From contig NZ_JACXAJ010000011.1 in assembly GCF_014773225.1 (NCBI RefSeq), forward strand, positions 55,090-119,089: 64,000 bases of DNA, given 5' to 3'. The stretch is from Pontibacter aquaedesilientis (lineage in GTDB: Bacteria > Bacteroidota > Bacteroidia > Cytophagales > Hymenobacteraceae). A model generated the notes under the pieces. It made no database searches. It saw only the letters and a program-made list of their open reading frames with translations, and was not told where the DNA came from. The position numbers were made by a program, and so were the translations under genes. Below, one piece after another: positions 1 through 9,004 of this stretch. Position 1 is the first letter of the stretch, and every line of letters begins with the position of its first letter.

Positions 1-1
1 T

Positions 2-151
2 CTTGTTCTTTTTGGGCTCTTCCCTGCTTTTACTATATCAGCACTATGGCCAATTGAGCGTGTAAACAATGATTTTAACTTTTCGAAAAGTGGAGACATA
101 AAAGACAGCTCTAGGTTAGAAGAACATTTTTCACAAATACCTGCAGAATAA
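2..151 (+). CDS. 3' end of a membrane protein gene (partial)
   Basis: An open frame enters from the left edge and stops with TAA at 149-151, giving 49 residues. The first 15-20 residues are strongly hydrophobic and look like a transmembrane helix; the rest is a short charged tail. It lies on the same strand as the Hsp70 operon, 117 bases upstream of it, so it may be the last gene of a preceding unit. With only the C-terminus visible I cannot name the family. The call rests on the open frame plus the hydrophobic-then-polar pattern and could be chance. Confidence 0.4.
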   Translation, partial: LVLFGLFPAFTISALWPIERVNNDFNFSKSGDIKDSSRLEEHFSQIPAE

Positions 152-268
152 ATAAATTTATATATAATATTCCTATATATTGACATTTATATGCCTATGT
201 GCATCACATCATCCCACATCGAGACAGTTTAAAGCTCAGGAAAATCAGGTCAAATCAGAGATACACTT

Positions 269-2698
269 ATGACAGATATTACTCTTAACAACCTTCTTCC
301 AGTAAGAGTATCAGGCTCTGGCATTGATGATACTACATTTGTAGGTATCGATTTTGGAACATCCACCACTGTAATTTCAATTGCCACCCATAGTAATGCT
401 ACGTCTGAATTTATCGTCCGATCATTACCAATTGTGCAGGAACTTGAAGACGGCAGGACCCATACTTCAGAGAAAATACCGACCGTAATAGCTTACCTGA
501 AAACTCTTGGACGCAACAAGATTATCGTTGGACAGGGTGCGGCGGAATTGAAGCACAACCATAGCTTCAAACTTGGCAGAAATATCTGGTATTCATTTAA
601 GACTGCCTTAGGTACGGATGCGGGGGCGCTTTATTATAATTGCGAAATTGAAAATGAAACCCTTAAGTTAAGAAACCCTAAGGATGCCTTAAAGCTGTTT
701 GTCAGGTTTTTGAAATCTAGAGTAGAGGATTACATTAAGAACAACAATCTTGCACCACATACACAGTATGCATTCAGTATTCCTGCATCCTTCGAAGCAA
801 ATCAGAGGAAGGAACTACTTGATGCCTTAGCACAAAATGGAATTCCAGTAGCCCGACAAGCTCTTATTGACGAGCCCAATGCTGCTTTCATAAGTTATTT
901 ACAGGAATCATTTTCTGATAAATCACCCTTGAAAGTACCTGACCACAGAAATGTAAACGTGATGGTATTTGACTTTGGCGCTGGCACCTGTGATGTTTCT
1001 ATTCTGGAGATTGGCAATGGACTCAAAGGTACTTATTCGAAGAACCTGTCCATTTCGAAATACTATGAGATAGGTGGTGATGATATAGACAAGTACCTGG
1101 CTCTGGAATTTCTGCTGCCCCAATTGGCTAAACAGAACAATCTCAGCCTTACAGATTTCAGGAAAGGCGAAATCAAGAAAGACATCTTACCCTTGCTTTT
1201 AAAAACTGCTGAACAGCTGAAGATAACCATCTGTGAGAAAGCGAACTTAAAGCATCAGAACCATACCCTCCCCTCACATGCATTAGCACTGAATGATGAA
1301 TCAGTCGGCTATGACATCAATATTGGAATTCCGAGGTTAGGCACCCTGACATTGAGTAAACCCAGTTTGTCATACAGCCAGTTTGCAGAAGCCATGAAGT
1401 ACTTCTGTTCAGATGCATCTGAGAGTCAGCCACAAAAGTATGAATACATAAAATCCTTTAAGAGCATTTTTACTCCTATCAGATCAGCAATCAAAAAAGC
1501 TTCATTAGAACACGAAGACATTGATTATGTTCTGTTCATTGGGGGAAGCTCCAAGAATCCTTATGTACGCGCAACTATAAAAGAACACTTCCCAGAATCT
1601 GAAATTTTAGTGCCTGGTGATCTGCAAACACATGTCTCCAAGGGAGCTGCAATTCATTCCTTGGTATTTAATGGCTATCGCAAAAATTTGATACAGCCAA
1701 TAACCAGTGAACCTATACTGATTCTCACAAGAGAAGGAACAGTGACCCTCATGCCTGCCGGTACAGAGGTACCAAGTGAAATAACAAAAATTGAAGACCT
1801 TGAGGTTGCAGAAGATAATCAGGAGATTATTGAGCTACCGATTTTTATAGGTAATACCCGTAAAATGCTCTTCAATTTCAAGCTCTATATGCCTGAAAAC
1901 AAAACATTGAGGAAAGGAACACCGGTCAAGGTTATGGCAGAGATCAGCTCCGACAAGGTGTTGGGCCTGCGAGCTTTTATTGAAGGTATTGAGATGATCG
2001 CTGAGCCCCTGGCTCCATTTTCAAACGCAGAGAAAACTACTGAAGAAAGAGAAGTGCTCATAGCGGAAAAACAATTCAACCTGCAGGCAGAACGGAACGG
2101 CGGCAGACCGACAAAAGATGGATTTGAGGCTCTGTATAGGGCTTATAAAAATGCCGGCTTGGATTTACAGGCAGCTCAAACTCTAGAAGAAATGAACGAC
2201 CTGTTTCCTGAGACATCCAATCTGAATCAAATAGGTGTTCTCTTTTCATCTGCAGGTGATAGGGTAAAGGCATTGGAATACTACAAGAAAGCACACGAAG
2301 CCAACCCTTCCAATGTAACTGTAGCATTTAACTTGGCATTACAGTACAAGCTTTCTGATGCAAGTAAATTTCAGGATATGCTGGAAAAAGTGCTTCAGTT
2401 AGACCCTAATGATCCGGAAGCACTTCTTGAAAAAGGAAGGCTTCAGAATAAGAGGTCTGCTGACAGCGGAAGAGATTTAATCGAGACAGCTTTTAACATT
2501 TATAAAAAGAAATTCGACAATAATTCACTAAGCGAATGGGAATATAGCTGGTTTGCTTCTACAGCCTCTGAACTGGGCAAAAATGACATGGCGATGATAA
2601 TAAGAGAAAGTCAGCCGAAACATAAAGCTGCTGGCTTATGGAATGAAAAGAATCTAACAAAGATTAAGAGCAACGAGGGCTTAATTAAAATTCAATAG
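269..2698 (+). CDS. Hsp70-like ATPase with C-terminal TPR repeats
   Basis: This is an actin/Hsp70-fold ATPase of 809 residues. Visible motifs are phosphate-1 VGIDFGTSTT (residues 25-34), phosphate-2 VFDFGAGTCDV (about 232-243) and the adenosine motif FIGGSSKNP (about 422-430). The usual Hsp70 substrate-binding domain is not recognisable. After a short beta-rich stretch, the region from about 610 to 740 reads as TPR repeats (for example ALEYYKKAHEANPSNVTVAF). It is therefore not housekeeping DnaK but a specialised Hsp70 whose client-binding part is replaced by TPRs. The stop is 2 bases before the helicase ATG, so the three genes to 5411 form one operon. Such Hsp70 variants in a restriction-system neighbourhood suggest a defence role; this is inference. 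Confidence 0.85.
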   Translation: MTDITLNNLLPVRVSGSGIDDTTFVGIDFGTSTTVISIATHSNATSEFIVRSLPIVQELEDGRTHTSEKIPTVIAYLKTLGRNKIIVGQGAAELKHNHSFKLGRNIWYSFKTALGTDAGALYYNCEIENETLKLRNPKDALKLFVRFLKSRVEDYIKNNNLAPHTQYAFSIPASFEANQRKELLDALAQNGIPVARQALIDEPNAAFISYLQESFSDKSPLKVPDHRNVNVMVFDFGAGTCDVSILEIGNGLKGTYSKNLSISKYYEIGGDDIDKYLALEFLLPQLAKQNNLSLTDFRKGEIKKDILPLLLKTAEQLKITICEKANLKHQNHTLPSHALALNDESVGYDINIGIPRLGTLTLSKPSLSYSQFAEAMKYFCSDASESQPQKYEYIKSFKSIFTPIRSAIKKASLEHEDIDYVLFIGGSSKNPYVRATIKEHFPESEILVPGDLQTHVSKGAAIHSLVFNGYRKNLIQPITSEPILILTREGTVTLMPAGTEVPSEITKIEDLEVAEDNQEIIELPIFIGNTRKMLFNFKLYMPENKTLRKGTPVKVMAEISSDKVLGLRAFIEGIEMIAEPLAPFSNAEKTTEEREVLIAEKQFNLQAERNGGRPTKDGFEALYRAYKNAGLDLQAAQTLEEMNDLFPETSNLNQIGVLFSSAGDRVKALEYYKKAHEANPSNVTVAFNLALQYKLSDASKFQDMLEKVLQLDPNDPEALLEKGRLQNKRSADSGRDLIETAFNIYKKKFDNNSLSEWEYSWFASTASELGKNDMAMIIRESQPKHKAAGLWNEKNLTKIKSNEGLIKIQ

Positions 2699-2700
2699 CT

Positions 2701-3903
2701 ATGGCATGGATGATCAGTGAGGAAAGGCTGGACCCGAATCAGAAGGAAATTTTTAACAGCAGAATAGACAAAAACCTCTGGATAAAAGGCTTTGCAGGCA
2801 GCGGAAAATCTGTTCTGCTAATTCACAAGCTCAGAAGAATTATTAAAAGTAATCCAAACGTTGAGACCTGTGTAGTTGTATTCACATGGTCAATGATTGA
2901 TATGTTTAAAACAGGGATGAAGGAGCTTGAAATGCCATCGAGCATACCTGTGATAACATACTTTAAATTTAAAAGCGAGGGTTCTTTTAGAACTTATGAC
3001 TATATATTTTGCGACGAAGTACAGGATTTGCCGGAAAGCATCCTTAACCTAATGAAAAGCAAATTAAAACCTAACGGAAAGATTGTAGTTGCAGGTGACT
3101 CAAACCAATCCATTTATGAGATGGCTCCAGGCATACAGGAACCTACTGTAAATCCTAAACAGATTGGGGTGATAATAAATGCTGAAGAGGTCAGCTTGAA
3201 TTACGTCCACAGGGTAACACGCACAATTATCAATGCAATCCAAAAGCTGCTCCCCTCAACAAACATCTGGAGTGCTAACAGAGAGTTTACTCCCCCTGAC
3301 AGATCCATTGCATTATGCATGGCTGATTTTGAGGAGCATGAAACAGAATATATCTATAAGGAAGCACTGAAAGGTCCTGACTCTTCCGGCAGGGACAGAA
3401 AAGAAACAAGTGTAATTCTTCTACCAACCCACAGGGATATCATCAAATTTATACAGCTACTATTAAGGCAGCTGAATGCCCCTGAATGGGTTGAGAAAAA
3501 AGACGGCTATGGGAAGAACCCTGATTACATTGACATGAATAAACATCTAAGATCAAACAGGATCAGGATTCAGTATATTGGAAACGGGAATGGTAGCTTG
3601 GAGGACGCAGAAGATAACAAGGACATTATCCTGATGACATATCACAGCTCAAAAGGTCTTGACTTCGATAATGTATTTTTGCCCTTCCTGTCTTGGGATC
3701 TTTTCATCTCAAATTACAGAGCTGATGTGTTGTTGATGGTTGCTATGACAAGAAGCAAAAAGAACTTGTATATATCCTACACTGGAAACCCCCACCATCT
3801 GATAGAGAAGTTTATTTCAGATAAAAATATTGTTACTGATATACCAATAACTAAACCAACTACTTCCACATTTCACACAGAAGAAATTGATCTTGGCTTT
3901 TAA
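2701..3903 (+). CDS. Compact superfamily I (UvrD-like) helicase
   Basis: This is a 400-residue SF1 helicase core. Walker A is GFAGSGKS (30-37), Walker B is DEVQD (about 105-109), and motif III is GDSNQSIYE (about 131). Motif V is TYHSSKGLDF (about 312-321) and motif VI is VAMTRSKKNL (about 346-355). It is much shorter than UvrD/Rep (about 700 residues), so most of the 1B/2B insertions are missing, and no nuclease domain is seen. It starts 2 bases after the Hsp70 stop and ends 2 bases before the next ATG, which implies co-translation with both neighbours. The likely activity is ATP-driven nucleic-acid translocation; the substrate is unknown. Confidence 0.85.
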   Translation: MAWMISEERLDPNQKEIFNSRIDKNLWIKGFAGSGKSVLLIHKLRRIIKSNPNVETCVVVFTWSMIDMFKTGMKELEMPSSIPVITYFKFKSEGSFRTYDYIFCDEVQDLPESILNLMKSKLKPNGKIVVAGDSNQSIYEMAPGIQEPTVNPKQIGVIINAEEVSLNYVHRVTRTIINAIQKLLPSTNIWSANREFTPPDRSIALCMADFEEHETEYIYKEALKGPDSSGRDRKETSVILLPTHRDIIKFIQLLLRQLNAPEWVEKKDGYGKNPDYIDMNKHLRSNRIRIQYIGNGNGSLEDAEDNKDIILMTYHSSKGLDFDNVFLPFLSWDLFISNYRADVLLMVAMTRSKKNLYISYTGNPHHLIEKFISDKNIVTDIPITKPTTSTFHTEEIDLGF

Positions 3904-3905
3904 TC

Positions 3906-5411
3906 ATGAAAGACATTTACGCCCCCTTTACCAGTGAGCAGTTTGACCAGGTTTTCAGATTTGGTTATATTTATATACCTGCCTTTTTGACCGTAGAAGC
4001 AACAGAAAACAATGAAGAACTTCAACGCAGTCTGGCCAGAGTTTTTACGTCGTACCTTCCTTTTGTGTATGATGAAAATTATTTGATTATTAAGTCTAAT
4101 TCACTTTTTAAAAGTGATGAAAAGTCTTACCTGATCAGGGTAACTGATATTGAAGCCGTATTTCCTATTTCAGAAGAATGTGAAAAAGCGGTTACACTGA
4201 AGAAGTCTGCCAAGATTAAATTCTCTCCACCAATATTTTCCAAAAGTACATATACCCAAATAAATAACTCATTCTTTAGTTCTGAGGCAAAGCGAGGAAC
4301 AGAATGCTTGGCTGCAGTTTTTTCAAGTGAATTTGATCGGGGGACGTCATACGCTTTTGGTTTAGATGAGGTATTAGATGCTTCCTTGAAGCTCAGAAAC
4401 AATGTAAGAATAAATACCTTACCTGAAGGTACCCCTCTGGTTGACTATGTATTTCTGTATATGTACCAGGCATATTATCCGTTAACTACCTTAGGCTATT
4501 TTTACAGGACAGCTGAAATCCTTACTAGGAAAGCACTGACAGACATGGGAGTTTCCTATAATGAAGCCTTACTGGAAAAGACGGACATATATCAGTTGCT
4601 TAATGAAACGAACTACACCAGATCCGCTATTAACCTGAAAGATATAGTTGAGCTGATTGAGAATGATACCAGGTCGGTTAAGTTTGTTAACAATTTAACA
4701 AAGGATGGCCTGCGTTTTTACATTACAATTCCAATGTTTCTCAAAGTAATTGATGAGTTCAATGAACGAAATCAACAGTTAGCTAACACCTCCATGCAGG
4801 ATATGATCAGATCCTACAAAGACAGATATCCTAAGGAATGCGAATTACTTATAACTTGGCTTGGTGCTTACTTGGGATATGGAAACTGCTATGACTTCTG
4901 CTATGAGAAATCTAACCTTAAATTTTTTAAAGGGTATGTGGCAACTGATACAGAGAAAGACAAAGGCCTTATCAGCTCGGATAATTATTCTGTTGAGGAT
5001 TTTCCCGAGAATATAGATGAAACTCCAACAGTAACCAGTCACGATGTGGAAGAAGTTACAGAGGTAAGGAGTACAGATACTGTAGTTTCTCAGATGGTAA
5101 AACAAGATGGGGAAGAAGCCATGGATTTGGAAGCAGCTACAAAACCTATACCTTTAATTGGTAGCGAAAAGCCCAGTGAGGAACCAGGTCAGTTTATAGA
5201 ACAGTCATTCCTAAAGAATAATAATAGATTAAAAACAACTGAGATTATCTCTATGCTTCAGTCACAAGGATATAACAACCTCAATGGACAGAAAGTCAAT
5301 AAAAATAACTTGAGAGCTTTCCTAAAGCAAATGAAAATGTTCAATAAAAAAGGGACTGGAGAAAATGAATACTACGAAATGAAAACCGGAGCTCCCTTAT
5401 TCACAAATTAA
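3906..5411 (+). CDS. Unknown 501-residue protein of the Hsp70-helicase operon
   Basis: I do not recognise this family. Residues 1 to about 345 look like a folded alpha/beta domain without signal peptide or clear TM segment. About 350-430 is an acidic, low-complexity linker rich in Glu, Asp, Thr and Val. The last 70 residues (from about 430) are basic, with a pattern like a small winged-helix or SAP-like nucleic-acid-binding module (LKTTEIISMLQSQGYNN, then KVNKNNLRAFLKQMKMF). It is the last gene of the operon and is followed by a strong hairpin terminator. It could be the effector or the DNA-targeting subunit of the system; no catalytic motif is obvious. Confidence 0.7.
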   Translation: MKDIYAPFTSEQFDQVFRFGYIYIPAFLTVEATENNEELQRSLARVFTSYLPFVYDENYLIIKSNSLFKSDEKSYLIRVTDIEAVFPISEECEKAVTLKKSAKIKFSPPIFSKSTYTQINNSFFSSEAKRGTECLAAVFSSEFDRGTSYAFGLDEVLDASLKLRNNVRINTLPEGTPLVDYVFLYMYQAYYPLTTLGYFYRTAEILTRKALTDMGVSYNEALLEKTDIYQLLNETNYTRSAINLKDIVELIENDTRSVKFVNNLTKDGLRFYITIPMFLKVIDEFNERNQQLANTSMQDMIRSYKDRYPKECELLITWLGAYLGYGNCYDFCYEKSNLKFFKGYVATDTEKDKGLISSDNYSVEDFPENIDETPTVTSHDVEEVTEVRSTDTVVSQMVKQDGEEAMDLEAATKPIPLIGSEKPSEEPGQFIEQSFLKNNNRLKTTEIISMLQSQGYNNLNGQKVNKNNLRAFLKQMKMFNKKGTGENEYYEMKTGAPLFTN

Positions 5412-5522
5412 CTACTCTAAAATCCAGACATGAGCAGACTTTGTCAACATTTTTGTTTCTTGTAACAGAGTACATCGATTATAATTAATACTGACGCGAA
5501 TTTAAGTAATAAATAAAAATCT

Positions 5523-5558
5523 AAACAGGCCCTGATTAATAGTTATCAGGGCCTGTTT
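5523..5558. terminator. Bidirectional terminator between convergent operons
   Basis: A perfect 14-base stem (5523-5536 with 5545-5558) has an 8-base loop, with T-rich flank on the plus side and A-rich flank on the other. It sits between the convergent Hsp70 operon and hsdR, so it can terminate both. Confidence 0.85.
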
Positions 5559-5697
5559 TGTTTGATGCCAGAAAAACTGTTACGTCTGATAATCAATCAC
5601 AAAACATAAGTGTCAATCGTGCCCTGATAGGAGCCTAAATAGTAGGTCAACACTACAACTCATTCGTAAAATTAAATAGTATTAAGTGCACAAATTA

Positions 5698-8600
5698 TTA
5701 AGCTGCAAAACCATACCCCTGCTCCGCTTGCTCATACAAGTGCTGAAACACAACATCAGTCTTCTGCATAAACACTGTTCTGTCATAAGAAGTAGGCAAG
5801 TGCTCGTTTAGAATCTCTTGAATCTTATGCCTTACCGCTTCCTGCGTCTTCTTCTCTTTGTGCCACTCTTGGATTAGAATCTTGTTTTTAGCATCAAACA
5901 GTACCTGTAAGAGATCTTGTGCTGCCAGCTTTACCTGCTTTTCCTCCTCTTTTGTGAGCTTTCTGTCCTTGCTCAAAAGGTCAAAAACCTGAAGCTGCTC
6001 CTCCGTCATCCCTTCTTTGGCGGCACGGCTTTGTTCTTCACTCAAGTCCTCCGCCTGCTTGACCAGTTCTTCGTAAGCTTCTTCTATGGAAAGGCTGCCT
6101 GAGTTATAGTCATCTATCACTCTCTGGAACCGTTCTAGGAAGTGACCTCTCATCTTGTTTTGCCCCATCATCTGCTTCAGCTTGATTTCCAGTAGTTCAC
6201 GCAGGTCAGCGAACTGAATATGCTTGTATTGTTTCTCCGGGAACTGCTCCCGCAGTTTTGCGAAGTTCAGTTTACTAAGGTCAATCAGGCTGGCCGTCTT
6301 CATGATCACCCGCTCATGCGCAACCTGCAGATCACCCTGCCCTACAATACTGGTATCCAGCAGTTCCTCTATCCTTCTCTTGGCGCGCTCAATTTCTTCA
6401 TCCTGATCTACCTGACGGTCTACCACCTTCCGCAGATACTCAAACACATCACGTGCTTTCTTGGCCTCTGGGATTTCATATATCTCAGGCTTGGCCGAAT
6501 CATAAAGCGTGGATATGGTGTTATCGTACAAGTTAAGCTGCTTTCTGTACTCATCCTTTTCAAGAATGATGTTAGCATACTCGTTGAATAGCTCCACTTC
6601 ACGGAAGCCCTTCTCTCCAATGGCTAAAATGGCGTCAATGTCCGCTCCTAAACTTTTGCAATACTCTTTAGCCTCAGCGATAGCCTGATTCAATATCTCC
6701 AGGAGCTCTTCAAATTCTTGCACTGGAAACTCCTCTTGGATTTCTTCTTTGTTCCTGCCCTTTGAGCCTTCCGCGTAGTCTGCTAATGCTTTCTTAAGGT
6801 TCCTGAACACGCCGAAGTAATCAATCACCAATCCGTTCTTCTTCCCCTCAATCACACGGTTGGCTCTGGCAATGGTCTGCATCAGGGTATGGTTTTGAAG
6901 CGGCTTATCCAGATACAGCGTGGATACTGATGGAGCGTCGAAACCCGTCATCCACATAGCGGTTACAAACACAATGCGATAGGTGTTATTCGGATCTTTG
7001 AAGAAATCTTCAATGTTCTGCCCATCTTCATTGGGGTAATCCATCAGTCTGCGATGCGGACGGATATCTAAGTTCTCTTTTTTAAACGCCTCCTCTTCTT
7101 CCCGCTCACTTCCCTCCTGGCTTACCACAGCCGCCATCCGCGTCTCTTTCATGAAAGCAATGGCCCGCTCATACCTCGCTTTTTTAGCAATGTCCGTTTC
7201 CAGCTTCGCTTTCTTATGGAGTTCCTTTAATTCCTCCTTTAGATAGAACTGCACCTTTTCATACATTCTGACAGCTGTGAACTTGTCAATAGAAATCACC
7301 ATGGCCTTCATGGGCTTTCTGGCTCCGTTTTCATCTACTGCATCCAGGCGGTATGGGAAATGCTGCACGATATGCTTGGCAATCTCATTCAGGCGGTCGT
7401 CACGGCGAACTACGTGCAACAGGGTAGAATACTCTTTATCCAGTTTTTTTCTTTGCTCTTCGCTCAGGTTCTCATCCTCCAAGATCTGAGCGGCCTCACC
7501 TACCAGATTCTCATTCACCTGCTCTACACGCGGTACGCTCTTCTTGTAGAACATGGGTACGGTTGCACCATCTTCTATACTTTGCGCAAAATTGTACTCT
7601 GATACGTAAGGTCCAAACCAATCCCTCGTCAGCTCATTTTGCAGCAGTGGGGTACCCGTAAAAGCTATGTACTGGGCTCTAGGCAAGCCAATACGCATAT
7701 TCTCAGCCAAGCCTTTGTATTGCGTACGGTGGGCTTCGTCTACAATCACAATCCAGTTGTCACGGTCTGCCAGCTTAGGAAAGGTCTTGCCCTTTTCTAT
7801 ACCAAACTTATGGATGAGGGTGAATAAATAAGTCCTGTTTGACTGCAGGTATTCCTGTAGCTTCTCTCGGGTAGCGGGACGGTAATAGTTCTGTTTCTGG
7901 TCTTTGGTCAGTACGATTGTCTCAGTTTCTACAAAGTTCCTGTAGATTTGCCCATCCAAATCCTTACGGTCTGTGATAATGAGAAATGACCAGTTTCCGT
8001 CTAGCTTGTAGTTGATTTTCCTTGAAAAGAAAATCATGGAGTATGATTTACCAGAGCCTTGCGTATGCCAGAACACCCCTAGCTTTCCATCCCTCTTTCC
8101 TCCTGTATTAGCAAGTGTGAGGGCATTTACTGCATTGTTCACCCCCAAAAACTGGTGGTTCTTCGCCAATATCTTGACCTTGTTCTTATGATACAGAACA
8201 AAATTCTCAAAGTAGTCAAGCAGATTTACTTTGTTGCACAGACCTTCCCCGAATAATTTCAGGCTAAGTCTTTTGTTCTCTTCTTCACTGATTGCCTCTA
8301 CCTCGTCAAGGGTTAGCTGCTCCTGATCAATTGCTGTATCTTTCAGCTTTACCCAGGTGAAAAAGTGCTCCCAAGGTGCATTAAAGCTTCCTACCCTAGT
8401 TTCTATTCCGTTGGATACACATACAAGGAGATTATACCAGAAGAGCTGTGGTATATCCCGCTTGTAATCCTTAAGATTTTTGTCATAGCCTACTTTTGCC
8501 TTTTCGGTGGCATTCTTTAGCTCAATCATTACCAGCGGAAGCCCATTCACATACAACAACAGGTCTGGCCTGCGCGTGATGGTGTCTGTCTGGAGGTATT

Positions 8601-9003
8601 CTATGCTCAGTTGTGATACAACTAAAAATTCGTTGTCTGGACTCTTAGGGTTACTGAAGTCTATCACTTTCGCGTATCCGTTCTGCTCTTTACCTTCCTG
8701 ATTGGTGTAGGTAACAGGAACACCCTTCCTGATGAGTTCATATACTTCCTTGTTCGCCATAAGAGGCGTAAGGCTTGCCCGGCTCCTGGTAAGTTCATCA
8801 GCAGCGTAGTTTAAACAGCTTCCAGGAAGATCAGGGTTAAGATGCGTTAAAGCACTTATCAGCCTATCGCGCAGCACAACATCTTTCAGACTATCTCTGC
8901 CAATTTTTTCATGTTTCCAGGCATTAATGTGCTGGTACCCTAGAGCCATTTCGAAGAACTGGATATCCGCTTCTTCTATATGGGATTCGTTAAGGAAAGC
9001 CAT
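5698..9003 (-). CDS. hsdR: Type I restriction endonuclease, R subunit
   Basis: This is the restriction and translocation subunit of a type I R-M complex, 1101 residues. The N-terminal PD-(D/E)xK nuclease is visible as RRPD (144-147) with IELK (E161, K163). The SF2 translocase follows, with Walker A TQGSGKS (about 315-321), VDEAH (about 421-425) and AFTGTP. The C-terminal third is helical and charged, typical of the part that docks to HsdM/HsdS. Length and order match full-length HsdR with no break. It is the last gene of the operon, with its ATG one base after the stop of the RecD-like gene. It cleaves DNA lacking the cognate methylation. Confidence 0.95.
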   Translation of the reverse strand: MAFLNESHIEEADIQFFEMALGYQHINAWKHEKIGRDSLKDVVLRDRLISALTHLNPDLPGSCLNYAADELTRSRASLTPLMANKEVYELIRKGVPVTYTNQEGKEQNGYAKVIDFSNPKSPDNEFLVVSQLSIEYLQTDTITRRPDLLLYVNGLPLVMIELKNATEKAKVGYDKNLKDYKRDIPQLFWYNLLVCVSNGIETRVGSFNAPWEHFFTWVKLKDTAIDQEQLTLDEVEAISEEENKRLSLKLFGEGLCNKVNLLDYFENFVLYHKNKVKILAKNHQFLGVNNAVNALTLANTGGKRDGKLGVFWHTQGSGKSYSMIFFSRKINYKLDGNWSFLIITDRKDLDGQIYRNFVETETIVLTKDQKQNYYRPATREKLQEYLQSNRTYLFTLIHKFGIEKGKTFPKLADRDNWIVIVDEAHRTQYKGLAENMRIGLPRAQYIAFTGTPLLQNELTRDWFGPYVSEYNFAQSIEDGATVPMFYKKSVPRVEQVNENLVGEAAQILEDENLSEEQRKKLDKEYSTLLHVVRRDDRLNEIAKHIVQHFPYRLDAVDENGARKPMKAMVISIDKFTAVRMYEKVQFYLKEELKELHKKAKLETDIAKKARYERAIAFMKETRMAAVVSQEGSEREEEEAFKKENLDIRPHRRLMDYPNEDGQNIEDFFKDPNNTYRIVFVTAMWMTGFDAPSVSTLYLDKPLQNHTLMQTIARANRVIEGKKNGLVIDYFGVFRNLKKALADYAEGSKGRNKEEIQEEFPVQEFEELLEILNQAIAEAKEYCKSLGADIDAILAIGEKGFREVELFNEYANIILEKDEYRKQLNLYDNTISTLYDSAKPEIYEIPEAKKARDVFEYLRKVVDRQVDQDEEIERAKRRIEELLDTSIVGQGDLQVAHERVIMKTASLIDLSKLNFAKLREQFPEKQYKHIQFADLRELLEIKLKQMMGQNKMRGHFLERFQRVIDDYNSGSLSIEEAYEELVKQAEDLSEEQSRAAKEGMTEEQLQVFDLLSKDRKLTKEEEKQVKLAAQDLLQVLFDAKNKILIQEWHKEKKTQEAVRHKIQEILNEHLPTSYDRTVFMQKTDVVFQHLYEQAEQGYGFAA

Positions 9004-9004
9004 G

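Noticed and set aside
269..2698. Housekeeping DnaK.
   Set aside because: No substrate-binding beta domain or DnaK C-terminal lid, TPRs instead, and no grpE or dnaJ nearby.
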